Position numbers and translations under genes: made by a program | Assembly (NCBI GenBank): GCA_003144275.1 | Contig: NJBF01000038.1 | Coordinates: forward strand, 1 to 35,579 | Reading direction: 5' to 3' | DNA length: 35,579 bases | DNA from: Candidatus Heimdallarchaeota archaeon B3_Heim | GTDB lineage: Archaea > Asgardarchaeota > Heimdallarchaeia > Hodarchaeales > Hodarchaeaceae | Shown here: piece by piece, positions 25,618 through 35,430 of the stretch | Layout of the letters: every line of letters starts with the position of its first letter | Numbering within the stretch: position 1 is the first letter of the stretch | Notes under the pieces: model-generated | Databases searched by the model: none | The model's input: the letters and a program-made list of their open reading frames with translations, nothing else | Told to the model about the DNA's origin: nothing

Positions 25618-26799
25618 ATGAAAAAAACGGGAATAGTTTGGTCTGACCAATTCACTAAATACAATTTAGGTGAGGGGCATCCAATGAATGCGAGACGGTT
25701 GGATATTCCTTATCAATTATATAGAAATCTCGATTTTCATGATAGTCAATCTTTTGTTGAGTTTTCCCCTTCTGAAGCTTCAGAAGACGATCTCCTACGA
25801 TACCATTCAAAAAACTATATTAAAATGGTCAAATCTCTCTCTAAGGCGGGTGATGGATATTATGGTAGATATGGTCTAGGAACAGGAGACTGCCCTGTGT
25901 TTCCTGAAATGCATGAATCGTCTAGCCTTATTGTAGGTGGAACATTAGAGGGAATCAAGCGTATCATGAATAATGATGTTGACCAAGCATTCTCATTAAT
26001 GGCTGGTTTACATCATGCCTTTGAAGAACGAGCTGCAGGATTCTGTTATTATAATGATGCTATTATCGCAATCAATTACCTTCAAGAGGAACACGGGATT
26101 GAGCGAGTTCTTTATATCGATACAGATGTCCATCATGGAGATGGAGTATTAAATGCCTTCTACTCAAATAGAAATATGCTAGGAATTTCTATTCATGAAT
26201 CACCCCAATTTTTATTTCCAGGCACGGGGTTATCCGATGAAATTGGAAAGGGAGAAGGTTTAGGGTATACGATTAACGTACCACTATTCCCAGGAACTTG
26301 GGATGAACTCTATATTGATCTCTTCGAAAAAATTGTTCCCTGTATTTGGAGGAAATATGATCCTGAGTTTATTATTTGGCAATGTGGTGCTGATGGCCAT
26401 TTTGGTGATATACTAGGCCATTTAAATTTAACCACCAATTTATATAACTTTCTGGGAAAAAGAATTGCAGAATTAAGTGATAATTTCTCTGCGAATGGAC
26501 GATTACTGTTACTAGGAGGAGGTGGGTATAATCCTGACTCTGTTGCTCGTGTGTGGATGGCAACATTAGCTGGAATTAGTGGAATCTCTCTCCCTGAAGT
26601 ATCTCCCCAAGGATGGATTGATTATTGCAAAAAAACCTATCAAATTGATGTGAGTTCAAAATTAAATGATACTAGACTAGACCCGCTAAAGATCGAACGT
26701 CATTCCTTGATTGAAGAAGCAAATTCTCAATACCTCCAAGTATTAAAGGAAGAATTGCTGGAAGTCGGGGTATGGAATCCCTGTGCTGAAAAAATTTGA
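25618..26799 (+). CDS. Class I histone deacetylase-like (AcuC-type) enzyme
   Basis: This 393-residue enzyme (ATG 25618; TTG 25603 is possible) hydrolyses acetyl-lysine or a similar acyl-amide with zinc. The active-site pattern is complete: GLHHA (two catalytic His near 132), GFCYYNDAIIAI, DTDVHHGDG with zinc-binding Asp and His (near 170 and 172), QCGADGHFGD with the third ligand, and GGGGYNP with the catalytic Tyr. The short N-terminal motif NLGEGHPMNARR is also conserved. In QCGADGHFGDI the usual hydrophobic residue after GADG is His. Archaeal homologues act on Alba, acetoin or polyamine substrates as well as possible histones; the true substrate is unknown. Confidence 0.92.
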   Translation: MKKTGIVWSDQFTKYNLGEGHPMNARRLDIPYQLYRNLDFHDSQSFVEFSPSEASEDDLLRYHSKNYIKMVKSLSKAGDGYYGRYGLGTGDCPVFPEMHESSSLIVGGTLEGIKRIMNNDVDQAFSLMAGLHHAFEERAAGFCYYNDAIIAINYLQEEHGIERVLYIDTDVHHGDGVLNAFYSNRNMLGISIHESPQFLFPGTGLSDEIGKGEGLGYTINVPLFPGTWDELYIDLFEKIVPCIWRKYDPEFIIWQCGADGHFGDILGHLNLTTNLYNFLGKRIAELSDNFSANGRLLLLGGGGYNPDSVARVWMATLAGISGISLPEVSPQGWIDYCKKTYQIDVSSKLNDTRLDPLKIERHSLIEEANSQYLQVLKEELLEVGVWNPCAEKI

Positions 26800-26901
26800 T
26801 TACTTAGGATTCTAAAACAATAAAAAACTCTTAAAATAGAAAACAGCTTTGAGTAAACCCAATTATGATTCGATTTTGATTAAGCAAAGGAAATTAGTTA
26901 T

Positions 26902-28125
26902 ATGAATGATAAAAAATCAGTTGATATTATCCAAGAGGCCTTATTTTCATCATCCGTATTTAAAGAAGGAGGAGAAAGAACTCTCAATCAATCTTATATC
27001 CCTGAGTACCTGAATTTCCGTGAAGATCATATTCGGAGAATTTCTCAGAATTTTCGTGAACTCTTTGCTTCAGAAAGAGGGGGATATTCAGGTTTTTCGA
27101 TAAATCTGGCGATTACTGGATCTGCTGGAATTGGTAAGACAGTAACTAGCCGATATACAGTGGATAGGATACAATCCACTGCAGAGAAATATCATCTCAA
27201 ACTTTACACTGAATACAAGAATTGTTGGACTACTCGAACGAAAACGTCTATTCTTAGATCAATCCTACGTGATCAATTTGGTGTGGCAAGCCGAGGATTT
27301 AGTGATGAGGAATCGACGGATATTCTCATAAGACGCTTGAACTCCGAACAAGCTTATCTTTTGTTGATTCTTGACGAAGCTAGTGTCTTAAATCAAAAAG
27401 ATATACGTGGTTTTGTTCACTTATCAGAAGAATTTGGCATGGAACACAGAATTTCACTGATCATGATCAGCCGTCCTACTGAATGGAAAGTGGCTCTTTC
27501 ATCGATGGTTTCCCAAAGGATTTCAGACGTAATTCACTTTCAACCTTATAACTATGAGGAAACCCGTAAAATTCTTGGGTATCGCTCAGAACTTGCATTC
27601 AAATCTTACGCACTATCAGAAGATATAGTCGATATGGTCGCGGAAATATCCGATCAAACAAAAAATTTACGGCACGGGATTGAAACTCTTTATCGTGCAG
27701 GAAGAGCTGCCGATCAAATGAGGATAGATGAAATTACACCTGAACTTATTCGTAGAGCTAAAAACGATGTATATCCCGAAATGCGGGCCGATATTTTAGA
27801 AGAACTAAACCCACACGAATTGTTTGCCACTCTCAGTGTTGCTCGGAGACTACACCATAAGGGAATTACAGCAACAACGATTGAACACTCATTTAAGAAT
27901 TATCGAATCATTTGCGAAGAATGGAATGCTACACCTAATGGGGAAGCAGCATTCAGAAACTACTTATCTACCCTAGAAGCAATAGGTATTTTGGGTAAAG
28001 TTACTAAGGGTGTCAAAGGACGAAAAGGAGTACGAGCACGATTAACAATTCATGATGTTCCTGCTGCAATCCTCATTGAGAGAATAGAAGTTTTTCTCGC
28101 TAAACAATTGAAAAACGAGACATAA
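26902..28125 (+). CDS. cdc6: Orc1/Cdc6 origin-recognition and helicase-loader ATPase
   Basis: The 407-residue protein has the AAA+ core followed by a winged helix. Walker A is TGSAGIGKT (72-80), Walker B is LLLILDEAS near 150, sensor 1 is SLIMISRPTEW, and the lid helix carries LRHGIETLYRAGRAAD, the usual initiator-specific sensor 2 arrangement. The C-terminal ~90 residues (LFATLSVARRLHHKGI ... YLSTLEAIGIL) form the DNA-binding winged helix. It marks origins and loads MCM. Its stop is followed by the 399-nt gene-free stretch that could be the origin it recognises, and then by GINS and MCM. Sites for repeat binding are described for that stretch. Confidence 0.92.
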   Translation: MNDKKSVDIIQEALFSSSVFKEGGERTLNQSYIPEYLNFREDHIRRISQNFRELFASERGGYSGFSINLAITGSAGIGKTVTSRYTVDRIQSTAEKYHLKLYTEYKNCWTTRTKTSILRSILRDQFGVASRGFSDEESTDILIRRLNSEQAYLLLILDEASVLNQKDIRGFVHLSEEFGMEHRISLIMISRPTEWKVALSSMVSQRISDVIHFQPYNYEETRKILGYRSELAFKSYALSEDIVDMVAEISDQTKNLRHGIETLYRAGRAADQMRIDEITPELIRRAKNDVYPEMRADILEELNPHELFATLSVARRLHHKGITATTIEHSFKNYRIICEEWNATPNGEAAFRNYLSTLEAIGILGKVTKGVKGRKGVRARLTIHDVPAAILIERIEVFLAKQLKNET

Positions 28126-28524
28126 ATTCATCTAGTCTGATAAAGGAAAAATAGGGGGTATTTTCTACTTAAAATTGATGCAAGGATTGTTACTTCCTTC
28201 ATATCATCTTCTACTTTATTTTAACTTTCTAGAATGAATCTCACAACGCTTAAAGAGAAGTAATTGTACATATAAGAAGATTGTAAGTTTAAACGCAGAA
28301 TGGGGAAGTAATTTATTTGTAATACGGGAAGGAAGGTCTTTTAACTTAACGCTCAAATAATTCGTTTGTAAAGGGGTTTGTAAAACTGGTCGGATTTCCA
28401 ACACAAATGAATCAACTTCCTGAACTGTGAAGAATAAGCATTTTTCGTGGAGGAAATTTCCATCAATCCAAGTATTTACCTCCCAAGTTGTTGAGGAAAA
28501 TCACCAAAATAATGATGAGTTTAG
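28126..28524. other. Gene-free stretch, candidate replication origin
   Basis: This 399-nt gap between Orc1/Cdc6 and GINS has no convincing ORF. It holds a tight direct repeat, GTTTGTAAA at 28364-28372 and again at 28376-28384 separated by GGG; a perfect 10-bp palindrome GGAAATTTCC (28452-28461); and G-runs (GGGGG near 28154, GGGG at 28302 and 28373) such as archaeal initiator boxes often contain. A/T-rich blocks near 28211-28223 could be an unwinding element. I did not find a textbook ORB consensus. Position next to the initiator gene is the main argument. Confidence 0.4.
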
Positions 28525-29121
28525 GTGGAGAATATTATCACTGATAAACCTGAGAAAATTCAATCCGAACAAATGGAACTGGAGTTAGAATTAAAGAGAA
28601 TACTGTTTGAGTTCACTGATAGTTCTATTTCAGTGAAATTTACTAGTTCTTTTTCTGGTTTTGAATTTGGAGGGATTAATATCCCATCTACAACAGAAAA
28701 CAGTAGAATAGATATTCCTTATTTTATTGCTGAAATTTTATTAAAAGAAAATCTAATTGAAGATTTTAGAAATGATTTTCCTTTGTCTTTACAAGAGCTA
28801 ACTGCAGCAGTGCGAAAAGAAGTGCGCCATGGGGAAGTTCAACAGCTTCATCCATACTTCTATTCATTGTTCAGTGAGCAGGTTATAAAATCAGACATTA
28901 ACGATTCACATTATGATGAAATAGAGTTAAAACGTCAAAAAGATCGTGTAAAACAATTAATAACCGAAAGACTATCAAAAATCATTAAATTAACCGATAG
29001 TAACGATTTTAATCCTCGGAGACTCAATTTAACTGCATCTGAGGTAATACTTATGACAAAAATACATTCTTGGGTTGTAAACTGGAAATCGTTAATTAAT
29101 CAAGAGGAACGAGGAGTGTAG
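28525..29121 (+). CDS. gins23: GINS complex subunit, Gins23 (Psf2/Psf3-like)
   Basis: GINS links Cdc45/RecJ to MCM in the replicative helicase. This 198-residue protein has its small beta domain first (ISVKFTSSFSGFEFGGINIP ... RIDIPYFIAEILLKENL, residues 35-85), then the helical A domain (LSLQELTAAVRKEVRHGEVQQLHPYFYSLF onwards). The order B then A defines Psf2/Psf3-type Gins23; Gins51 has the reverse. The start appears to be GTG 28525; ATG 28573 would cut into the leader before the beta domain. It lies 3 nt before MCM, a known pairing in other archaea, and the end of this gene carries the MCM ribosome binding site. Confidence 0.8.
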   Translation: MENIITDKPEKIQSEQMELELELKRILFEFTDSSISVKFTSSFSGFEFGGINIPSTTENSRIDIPYFIAEILLKENLIEDFRNDFPLSLQELTAAVRKEVRHGEVQQLHPYFYSLFSEQVIKSDINDSHYDEIELKRQKDRVKQLITERLSKIIKLTDSNDFNPRRLNLTASEVILMTKIHSWVVNWKSLINQEERGV

Positions 29122-29124
29122 ACA

Positions 29125-32100
29125 ATGAGTTTACCCTTTGATATTAGAGGACGATTTGAATCCTTCATCAATGAATTTGCCGATGAAGCAGGCATGCTGT
29201 GCTATCGTGAAAAAATACGCGATATGCCTCGAAAAGGACTAAGAAGCCTGCCTATTTCGTACAATGATTTGTTACATCACGATCCCCGATTAGCGAGAGA
29301 GATAGTACTCAATCCTGAAGAGTGCTTTAACGAGGGAGAAAAAGTTCTACACGATATCTTAATGCAAATTGATCCCGATTACTTCGATAAATATCGGCAA
29401 GCTCATATTCGAATAGAAAATTTCACTGACAAGGTCCTTCTCCGTACTTTAAAAACTGAACATTTAGGCCAGCTTACGAGTTTTGAGGGTATTGTTATAG
29501 GTGTAACAGAGACAAAACCATTATTAATTGAAGGGCATTTTAAATGTGCATCGTGTGGCCACCACCAAGTGGAGGGATTTCCAGAAGGAATTTACAGCCC
29601 CCCCTATCAATGCGGAGATGAGCATTGTCAGAGAAAAGGTTCCTTGGTACTTCTACTTGAAGATAGCCTGTTCATTGACTGGCAAAAAATCACTATACAA
29701 GAAAAACCTGAAGAGTTACCACCTGGGCAATTACCCCAAAGCATAATGATTCATGTCCTCGATGATCTCGTAGATCAAGCTCGTCCAGGTGATCGTGTCC
29801 AAATCGTAGGAATTTTGAAAGCAAGAGCAACTCGATTGCTGAAAAGAGGCCAATTAGCTACTTATAATAAGTTTTTTCAAGGAGTTAATGTCGCAAAGGA
29901 AACTGCGGAATACGTAGATATCGAAATTACTGAAGAGGATTTTAAACAGATCACGGAATTGTCAAAATCCCCTTATATAATCAAAAAAATACGGGATTCC
30001 CTGGCTCCCTCTATTTATGGACATGACCTAGTTAAGGAGGGCATAGCGGCATTACTATTCGGAGGGAGCGAAAAAATAACACCTGACGGAATGAAAATCC
30101 GTGGAGAATCGAATATACTACTTATTGGTGATCCAGGAGTAGGTAAAAGTCAATTATTAAAATTTGTTTCGAAATTAGCACCTAGAGCGCTATATACAAC
30201 AGGAAAAGGAAGTACAGCTGCAGGCCTTTGTGTTTCGGCCGATAGTGAAGTTCTACTTTCACAAAATATTCTTCCAATTTCTTTATTAGTCGAAAACGAG
30301 ATGAAGAATGGAGGAGTAATCCAGTATAAAGATGATATTGATTATAAGGAAGTTTCTAATTCATTTAATGTATTTCATTCTAAGAATCTCAAGTTAGAAA
30401 CTCAACCGGCATCTAGAGTTTGGAGAATAAAAAGTCCAGAAAAATTATGGAAAATTAGGACTAAGACAGGAAAGGAATTGAAATTAACAGGGCCGACCTC
30501 TTTACTCTCTATCGATAATTTCAGAGGTCTAATATGGAAACCTGCAAACTCACTGAATGTAAAAGATAAAATAGCCAGTCCAAAATATTTTCCAAAGGTA
30601 ATTTCTTTACAAGTGCCTAATGTTTATGATCTTTTGAAGGACTATCCAAAGGATTTCTATATTTATAATCTCTCAGAGAATGTTGAAAGTATACTAAATC
30701 AAATTAAACTGAGATTCGGGATTTCGAATCGTGACATTTCTGATCAGCTCAATATTAATGAAGATACTCTATATCGTTGGAAGAGCAAACAACGAAAAGG
30801 AGGGATTCCTCTAAGGAAATTTGAAGAGCTATGTAAGATTTTGAATAAACCAGTGATAAATTTCCTTCCCAATAATATTATTCTCCAAGTGAAGAGAGGA
30901 CAAACAATCAATATACCATTGAAACTTTCTAAAGATTGGTTTTATATTATGGGTTTGATTATTGGTGACGGACGAATCACTCTTGATCGTAGAATTGATG
31001 GATATGGGGGAGTTACAATAGGATTCTCTAATCAAGAAGAGGTGTTATTAAAAATATTTCAAAGTTTTTTTGAACAATTGGGCTTAAGTGTAAATAGAAC
31101 TCCCAAATCTGAGACAAAACCTTCTGAATATCGAATATTCTCATCCATTATTTTTTATATTCTATCAAAATTCGGATTGTCGCCATCACCAAAATCCAAT
31201 TCAATAAAATTGAATAATGAGCTTCTTTTCTTTCCGGAAAAATTTATTTTTTCTTTACTACGAGGATTATATGATTCAGATGGATGGATATCAATTCGAG
31301 AACAAGGATCTTCTCAAATAGGTCTTTCATCAACGAGTCAAGCGTTAATACGATTTGTTCAACATGCTCTCCTTAAACTGGGAATAATAGGATATTTAAA
31401 GATAAGGAAACCTAAAAAGTCGTTTTTAGCAGATGGAAGGAGTATTGAATCTCGTTTCCCTAGATATGAACTTACGTTTAACGCATATTCCGATTTTCTA
31501 ACTTTTAAAAAGCATATTGGCTTTAATCATCCTAAGAAAAGAGTTAAATTAGAAAAATTTTGTTTGAAAAAGAAAAAATGGCACAGAAACGACGATAATC
31601 TACCTGGAACACGAAATATTCTTAGGGAAATTTTAACTTTTTATAATATTCATAGTAGAGAAATTTTCGGATATAAAGGAGCACTGGCACCCTCAAAAAC
31701 GAACAGAGATTTCTCTCGTCCTTATTTAAAACAAATACTCCGTAATGCACAATTTAAATGGCTAAATCATCGTGTCGTTCTCCCTGATACAATACGAGAT
31801 AACATATATTCCATATTATCTAACAATTTTACTTTTGATCAACTATCAAAGGCATTTAAAATTCCAAAAACTCGTTTATATGAATATTTTAAAAGAAAAA
31901 ACCGAAAAATGAAAATTCCAGTGGGAGTTCTTATTTCTACGAAGAAATTGGTTGGTAAACAGCTGTCAATGGAAATTTCTACCTATATAGATGATTTGAT
32001 AAACACAGTACAGCTTAAAAATGAGGATTATCAAACGAAAATAGAGTTCTTGAATCAACTCTGCGACTCAGATTTATACTGGGATGAGATAATAGAAGTT

Positions 32101-33156
32101 AAAGAAATTCCCAAGGAAGATCCATTCGTTTATGATTTATCTATTCCTACAACACACAATTTTATCGTCAATGGAATCATAGTACATAATACTGCAGCTG
32201 TGATTCGAGACCAAGATACGGGAGAAATAACCCTAGAAGCAGGAGCATTAGTACTTGCGGATCAAGGGATTGCTATGGTAGATGAATTCGATAAAATGCG
32301 TCCTGAAGACCGTACGGCGATTCACGAAGCGATGGAACAACACACGATAAGTATAGCTAAAGCAGGTATTGTAGCCACCTTGAATGCACGAACCTCAATA
32401 TTAGCAGCAGCTAATCCACGAAGAGGACGCTGGAATCCTTATAAAGCTACTGCAGAAAATTTAAATCTCCCTCCAACCATCTTATCACGTTTTGATTTGA
32501 TTTTTGTTCTTGAAGACAAGCCTGATTTGAAAGAGGATCATGATAAAGCATCTCATATCTTGAAACTTCATAAACTCCAAACTCTCCCAATTGATCCTCC
32601 AATTGACCAGACTCTTTTACGAAAATATATTGCACATGCTCGTAGGACTAAGCATCCGAAACTCACCGATGAAGCTGAAGCCCGATTACTGGAATATTAT
32701 ACTGATCTAAGGGCTTCAAGTGGAAAGATCGAAGAAGGCAGACCAGATCCAATCGCTATTACTCCACGTCAACTCGAGGCATTAGTAAGGTTATCAGAAG
32801 CTCGTGCTAAAATGCGATTGAGCGAAGAGGTCACTTATGAGGATGCCTCGGGAGCTGTGAATCTCATGAATGCAACACTAGAGAAATTGGCCAAGGATGC
32901 TGAAACTGGGAAACTAGACATCGATAAATACTCCTCTGGGATAAGCGATCAAAGTCGAAGAAGATTGGATCGGATTGATGCATTAATTGATCATATGTTA
33001 AAGGAATCAGAAAATGAACCTGTACCAATCACTGCAATCATTGAGCAAGCTGTAGAGGATGGTTTAGATCGAAATCAAGTAGAACAAGCTCTAACTAAAA
33101 TGATTCGAATAGGGAAATTGTTTGAACCCCAACCAGGTCGGGTTCAGAAGATCTAA
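29125..33156 (+). CDS. mcm: Replicative helicase MCM (intein-containing)
   Basis: The 1343-residue precursor contains an intein (residues 369-1022); the mature protein would have 689 residues, normal for archaeal MCM. The N-terminal half has the OB fold and a zinc site with CASC and C-x4-C. The AAA+ core has Walker A GDPGVGKSQL near 334, and STAAGL at the intein entry joins directly to TAAVIRDQDTGE. Walker B is IAMVDEFDKM, the sensor 1 segment is LAAANPRRGRWNP, and the arginine finger is LSRFDLIFV. A winged helix closes the protein (PITAIIEQAVEDGLDRNQVEQALTKMIRIG). All motor residues are intact. MCM unwinds DNA ahead of the fork with GINS from the adjacent gene; Hel308 follows 24 nt later. 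Confidence 0.95.
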   Translation: MSLPFDIRGRFESFINEFADEAGMLCYREKIRDMPRKGLRSLPISYNDLLHHDPRLAREIVLNPEECFNEGEKVLHDILMQIDPDYFDKYRQAHIRIENFTDKVLLRTLKTEHLGQLTSFEGIVIGVTETKPLLIEGHFKCASCGHHQVEGFPEGIYSPPYQCGDEHCQRKGSLVLLLEDSLFIDWQKITIQEKPEELPPGQLPQSIMIHVLDDLVDQARPGDRVQIVGILKARATRLLKRGQLATYNKFFQGVNVAKETAEYVDIEITEEDFKQITELSKSPYIIKKIRDSLAPSIYGHDLVKEGIAALLFGGSEKITPDGMKIRGESNILLIGDPGVGKSQLLKFVSKLAPRALYTTGKGSTAAGLCVSADSEVLLSQNILPISLLVENEMKNGGVIQYKDDIDYKEVSNSFNVFHSKNLKLETQPASRVWRIKSPEKLWKIRTKTGKELKLTGPTSLLSIDNFRGLIWKPANSLNVKDKIASPKYFPKVISLQVPNVYDLLKDYPKDFYIYNLSENVESILNQIKLRFGISNRDISDQLNINEDTLYRWKSKQRKGGIPLRKFEELCKILNKPVINFLPNNIILQVKRGQTINIPLKLSKDWFYIMGLIIGDGRITLDRRIDGYGGVTIGFSNQEEVLLKIFQSFFEQLGLSVNRTPKSETKPSEYRIFSSIIFYILSKFGLSPSPKSNSIKLNNELLFFPEKFIFSLLRGLYDSDGWISIREQGSSQIGLSSTSQALIRFVQHALLKLGIIGYLKIRKPKKSFLADGRSIESRFPRYELTFNAYSDFLTFKKHIGFNHPKKRVKLEKFCLKKKKWHRNDDNLPGTRNILREILTFYNIHSREIFGYKGALAPSKTNRDFSRPYLKQILRNAQFKWLNHRVVLPDTIRDNIYSILSNNFTFDQLSKAFKIPKTRLYEYFKRKNRKMKIPVGVLISTKKLVGKQLSMEISTYIDDLINTVQLKNEDYQTKIEFLNQLCDSDLYWDEIIEVKEIPKEDPFVYDLSIPTTHNFIVNGIIVHNTAAVIRDQDTGEITLEAGALVLADQGIAMVDEFDKMRPEDRTAIHEAMEQHTISIAKAGIVATLNARTSILAAANPRRGRWNPYKATAENLNLPPTILSRFDLIFVLEDKPDLKEDHDKASHILKLHKLQTLPIDPPIDQTLLRKYIAHARRTKHPKLTDEAEARLLEYYTDLRASSGKIEEGRPDPIAITPRQLEALVRLSEARAKMRLSEEVTYEDASGAVNLMNATLEKLAKDAETGKLDIDKYSSGISDQSRRRLDRIDALIDHMLKESENEPVPITAIIEQAVEDGLDRNQVEQALTKMIRIGKLFEPQPGRVQKI
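30229..32190 (+). mobile_element. LAGLIDADG intein in MCM (654 residues)
   Basis: The intein starts at Cys369 (CVSADSEVLL) and ends with HN before Thr1023, the +1 nucleophile. Splicing blocks: A at the start, B near residue 452 (KLTGPTSLLS), F and G at the end (YDLSIPTTHNFIVNGIIVHN). The two endonuclease motifs are GLIIGDGRI (about 609) and LLRGLYDSDGWIS (about 711), so a homing endonuclease of the dodecapeptide class is present, with both Asp. Two helix-turn-helix segments flank it: NRDISDQLNINEDTLYRWK near 535 and FDQLSKAFKIPKTRLYEYFK near 905. The insertion point lies just after Walker A, a recognised intein hotspot of replicative helicases. In block B the usual His of T-x-x-H appears replaced by Thr. 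Confidence 0.93.
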
Positions 33157-33179
33157 TAATCTGATTATTTGGGGTACCA

Positions 33180-35408
33180 ATGAATATTGAAACATTACCG
33201 ATAAAGTCGGGAATCAAAAAAATAATCATTGAATCTGACGGTATAAGCGAGTTATATCCCCCCCAAGAAGCTGCTATAAAACAAGGATTATTAGAGGGAA
33301 AAAATCTCGTAATTTCTATACCCACTGCAGCTGGGAAAACATTGCTTGCAGAAATCGCCGCAATACAACATATCATGGAAAATAAAGGGAAAGTTGTTTA
33401 TTTATGTCCCTTACGTGCCCTTGCGAGTGAAAAGTTTCGAAATTTTAAACGGTTTCAAAGTTTAGGTGTAAGTGTCGCAATAACGTCAGGGGATTACGAT
33501 TCAAAGGACCATTATCTTCCTCGTTATGATATCATTATCTCAACAAATGAGAAATTTGATGCACTTCTACGCCATCAAGTGAGTTGGGTTGAGGATGAGG
33601 TAAGTCTTGTTATTGTTGATGAGTGCCACCTATTAAACGATCAACATCGTGGTCCTACACTCGAAATTCTTTTAGCTCGATTATTACTTAGAAATACACA
33701 ATTACAGATTGTGGCTTTAAGTGCAACCGTTGGAAATAGTGAAGAACTAGCTGAATGGTTGAAAGCTGAATTAGTGCAAAGTGACTGGCGACCAGTTCCA
33801 TTAAAGGAAGGTGTCTTTTATGATAATTATGTAACCTATTCAGATTTCACCACCCGTGACGTAATATACAGGCAAAAAGAAGCTCTTCTCAATCTTGCTC
33901 TCGATTCATTCCATTCACAAGAACAAGTGCTTATTTTTACTCCTTCCCGTAGATCAGCGGTTACAACCGCAAATAAGATCGGAGATAAGATAGAACCTTT
34001 ACTCGGTCCTCGTGAAAAAAAAACCTTATCAGATCGAGCCGTATCCTTAACTACTAACCTATCGGACCCATTATCCAAACAGTTAGTAGCTTGTATAAAA
34101 AAAGGGGCCGCATTTCATCATGCTGGGTTAAATTCCAACCAACGTATGATTATTGAGGATTCATTTAAAGAAGGAATCATTAAAGTATTATGTGCTACTC
34201 CTACTTTGGCTTCTGGAATAAACATACCAGCCAAACGTGTTATTATTTCTAGTGTTTATCGATATTCAGTAGAACGGGGTTCATATCCTATTATGACGTT
34301 AGAATACAAGCAGATGAGTGGTCGTGCAGGACGCCCTCAATATGATACAGAGGGAGAAGCTATTTTAATTGCAAAACAACCTCATTCTGTTAGATGGCTC
34401 ATGGATCGATATATTTTAAAGGACTCTGAAGCAGTTTATTCTAAGTTAGCGGCAATGCCAGCATTAAGACGAAGCATTCTGGGACTCATTGCCTCGAAAG
34501 TTATTCCTGACATTGATGAATTGCTGAATTTTTTCGAAAAGACATTCTATGGATTTCAATATGAAGCTGTCCTCTTGGAGGGGAAAATTCGAGAGGTAAT
34601 TGACATGTTAATAGTCTGGGAAATGATTGATCCATTAGATGCAGGTGAGACCCTGAGAGCCACTCAGTATGGAGTTCGTGTAAGTCAGCTGTATCTTGAT
34701 CCTGAGACTGCAGCAAATATTGTTGAAGGGCTGAAAACTGTAATAGAGAACGGATCCTCTAAAATTCATCCGTTGGCTTTCTTTGATTTATTGGTGGGTA
34801 CTCCAGACATGGTTACATTAATGTTTGGAAAGGCAAACCAAGCTGTTACTGAAAGAAGATTTGATAAATTTGCCACACGCTTAATAAAATCCGCTCCAAC
34901 AAAAGATGATATAGAATATGATTTTCGGCTACGTGATTTTTATACTGCCTTATTTTTATGGGATTGGGTCAATGAATTACCCATAGAAAAGTTAATTATT
35001 CGATATAAAATTGGATCTGGTGACATTCACCGAATTACTGATACTGCTACATGGTTAACAGCTGCAATAAGTGAAATTGCCTCTATTTTTGCTAAAAACA
35101 ATCCTCGATACCTTTTCATTGCAAAAAAATCCGAGTCTTTATCAGAAAGAGTAAAATATGGCATTAAAAGCGATGCAGTAAGCTTAACAACAATAAAGGG
35201 TATAGGACGAAAGAGAGCTCGAATTTTACTTGATCATGGAATTCGAAACACCACACAATTAGCGGATTTGAATCAGTCGAAGTTAGCAAATATTCCTGGT
35301 TTTGGAATTGAGCTAGCAAAAACTATATTAGAAGAAACTAAGAAGACTCAAGAATCAGAACAGGATAGGCAATTAGAAAATACTGGTATATCTGATTTTT
35401 TACATTGA
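33180..35408 (+). CDS. hel308: Hel308-type superfamily 2 DNA helicase
   Basis: Hel308 is a 3'-5' helicase acting at stalled replication forks in archaea. The 742-residue product has the Q-motif region (ELYPPQEAAI near 24), motif I PTAAGKT (48-54), motif II DECH (usually DEVH or DEIH; here Cys), motif III SATVGN, motif IV LIFTPSRRSA, motif V TPTLASGINIPAK and motif VI QMSGRAGRPQYD. The winged helix and ratchet domain follow, then a C-terminal helix-hairpin-helix (LTTIKGIGRKRARILLDHGI, with a second IPGFGIELAKTI). All parts are present and the length is normal. Its ATG is 24 nt after the MCM stop, so the two may be co-transcribed. Confidence 0.95.
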   Translation: MNIETLPIKSGIKKIIIESDGISELYPPQEAAIKQGLLEGKNLVISIPTAAGKTLLAEIAAIQHIMENKGKVVYLCPLRALASEKFRNFKRFQSLGVSVAITSGDYDSKDHYLPRYDIIISTNEKFDALLRHQVSWVEDEVSLVIVDECHLLNDQHRGPTLEILLARLLLRNTQLQIVALSATVGNSEELAEWLKAELVQSDWRPVPLKEGVFYDNYVTYSDFTTRDVIYRQKEALLNLALDSFHSQEQVLIFTPSRRSAVTTANKIGDKIEPLLGPREKKTLSDRAVSLTTNLSDPLSKQLVACIKKGAAFHHAGLNSNQRMIIEDSFKEGIIKVLCATPTLASGINIPAKRVIISSVYRYSVERGSYPIMTLEYKQMSGRAGRPQYDTEGEAILIAKQPHSVRWLMDRYILKDSEAVYSKLAAMPALRRSILGLIASKVIPDIDELLNFFEKTFYGFQYEAVLLEGKIREVIDMLIVWEMIDPLDAGETLRATQYGVRVSQLYLDPETAANIVEGLKTVIENGSSKIHPLAFFDLLVGTPDMVTLMFGKANQAVTERRFDKFATRLIKSAPTKDDIEYDFRLRDFYTALFLWDWVNELPIEKLIIRYKIGSGDIHRITDTATWLTAAISEIASIFAKNNPRYLFIAKKSESLSERVKYGIKSDAVSLTTIKGIGRKRARILLDHGIRNTTQLADLNQSKLANIPGFGIELAKTILEETKKTQESEQDRQLENTGISDFLH

Positions 35409-35424
35409 TTTCATGTTTATGACC

Positions 35425-35430
35425 TTTTTT
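35425..35430 (+). terminator. T-run terminator after hel308
   Basis: Six consecutive T follow the Hel308 stop by 17 nt. Archaeal RNA polymerase terminates at such runs, and no strong hairpin is needed. Confidence 0.45.
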
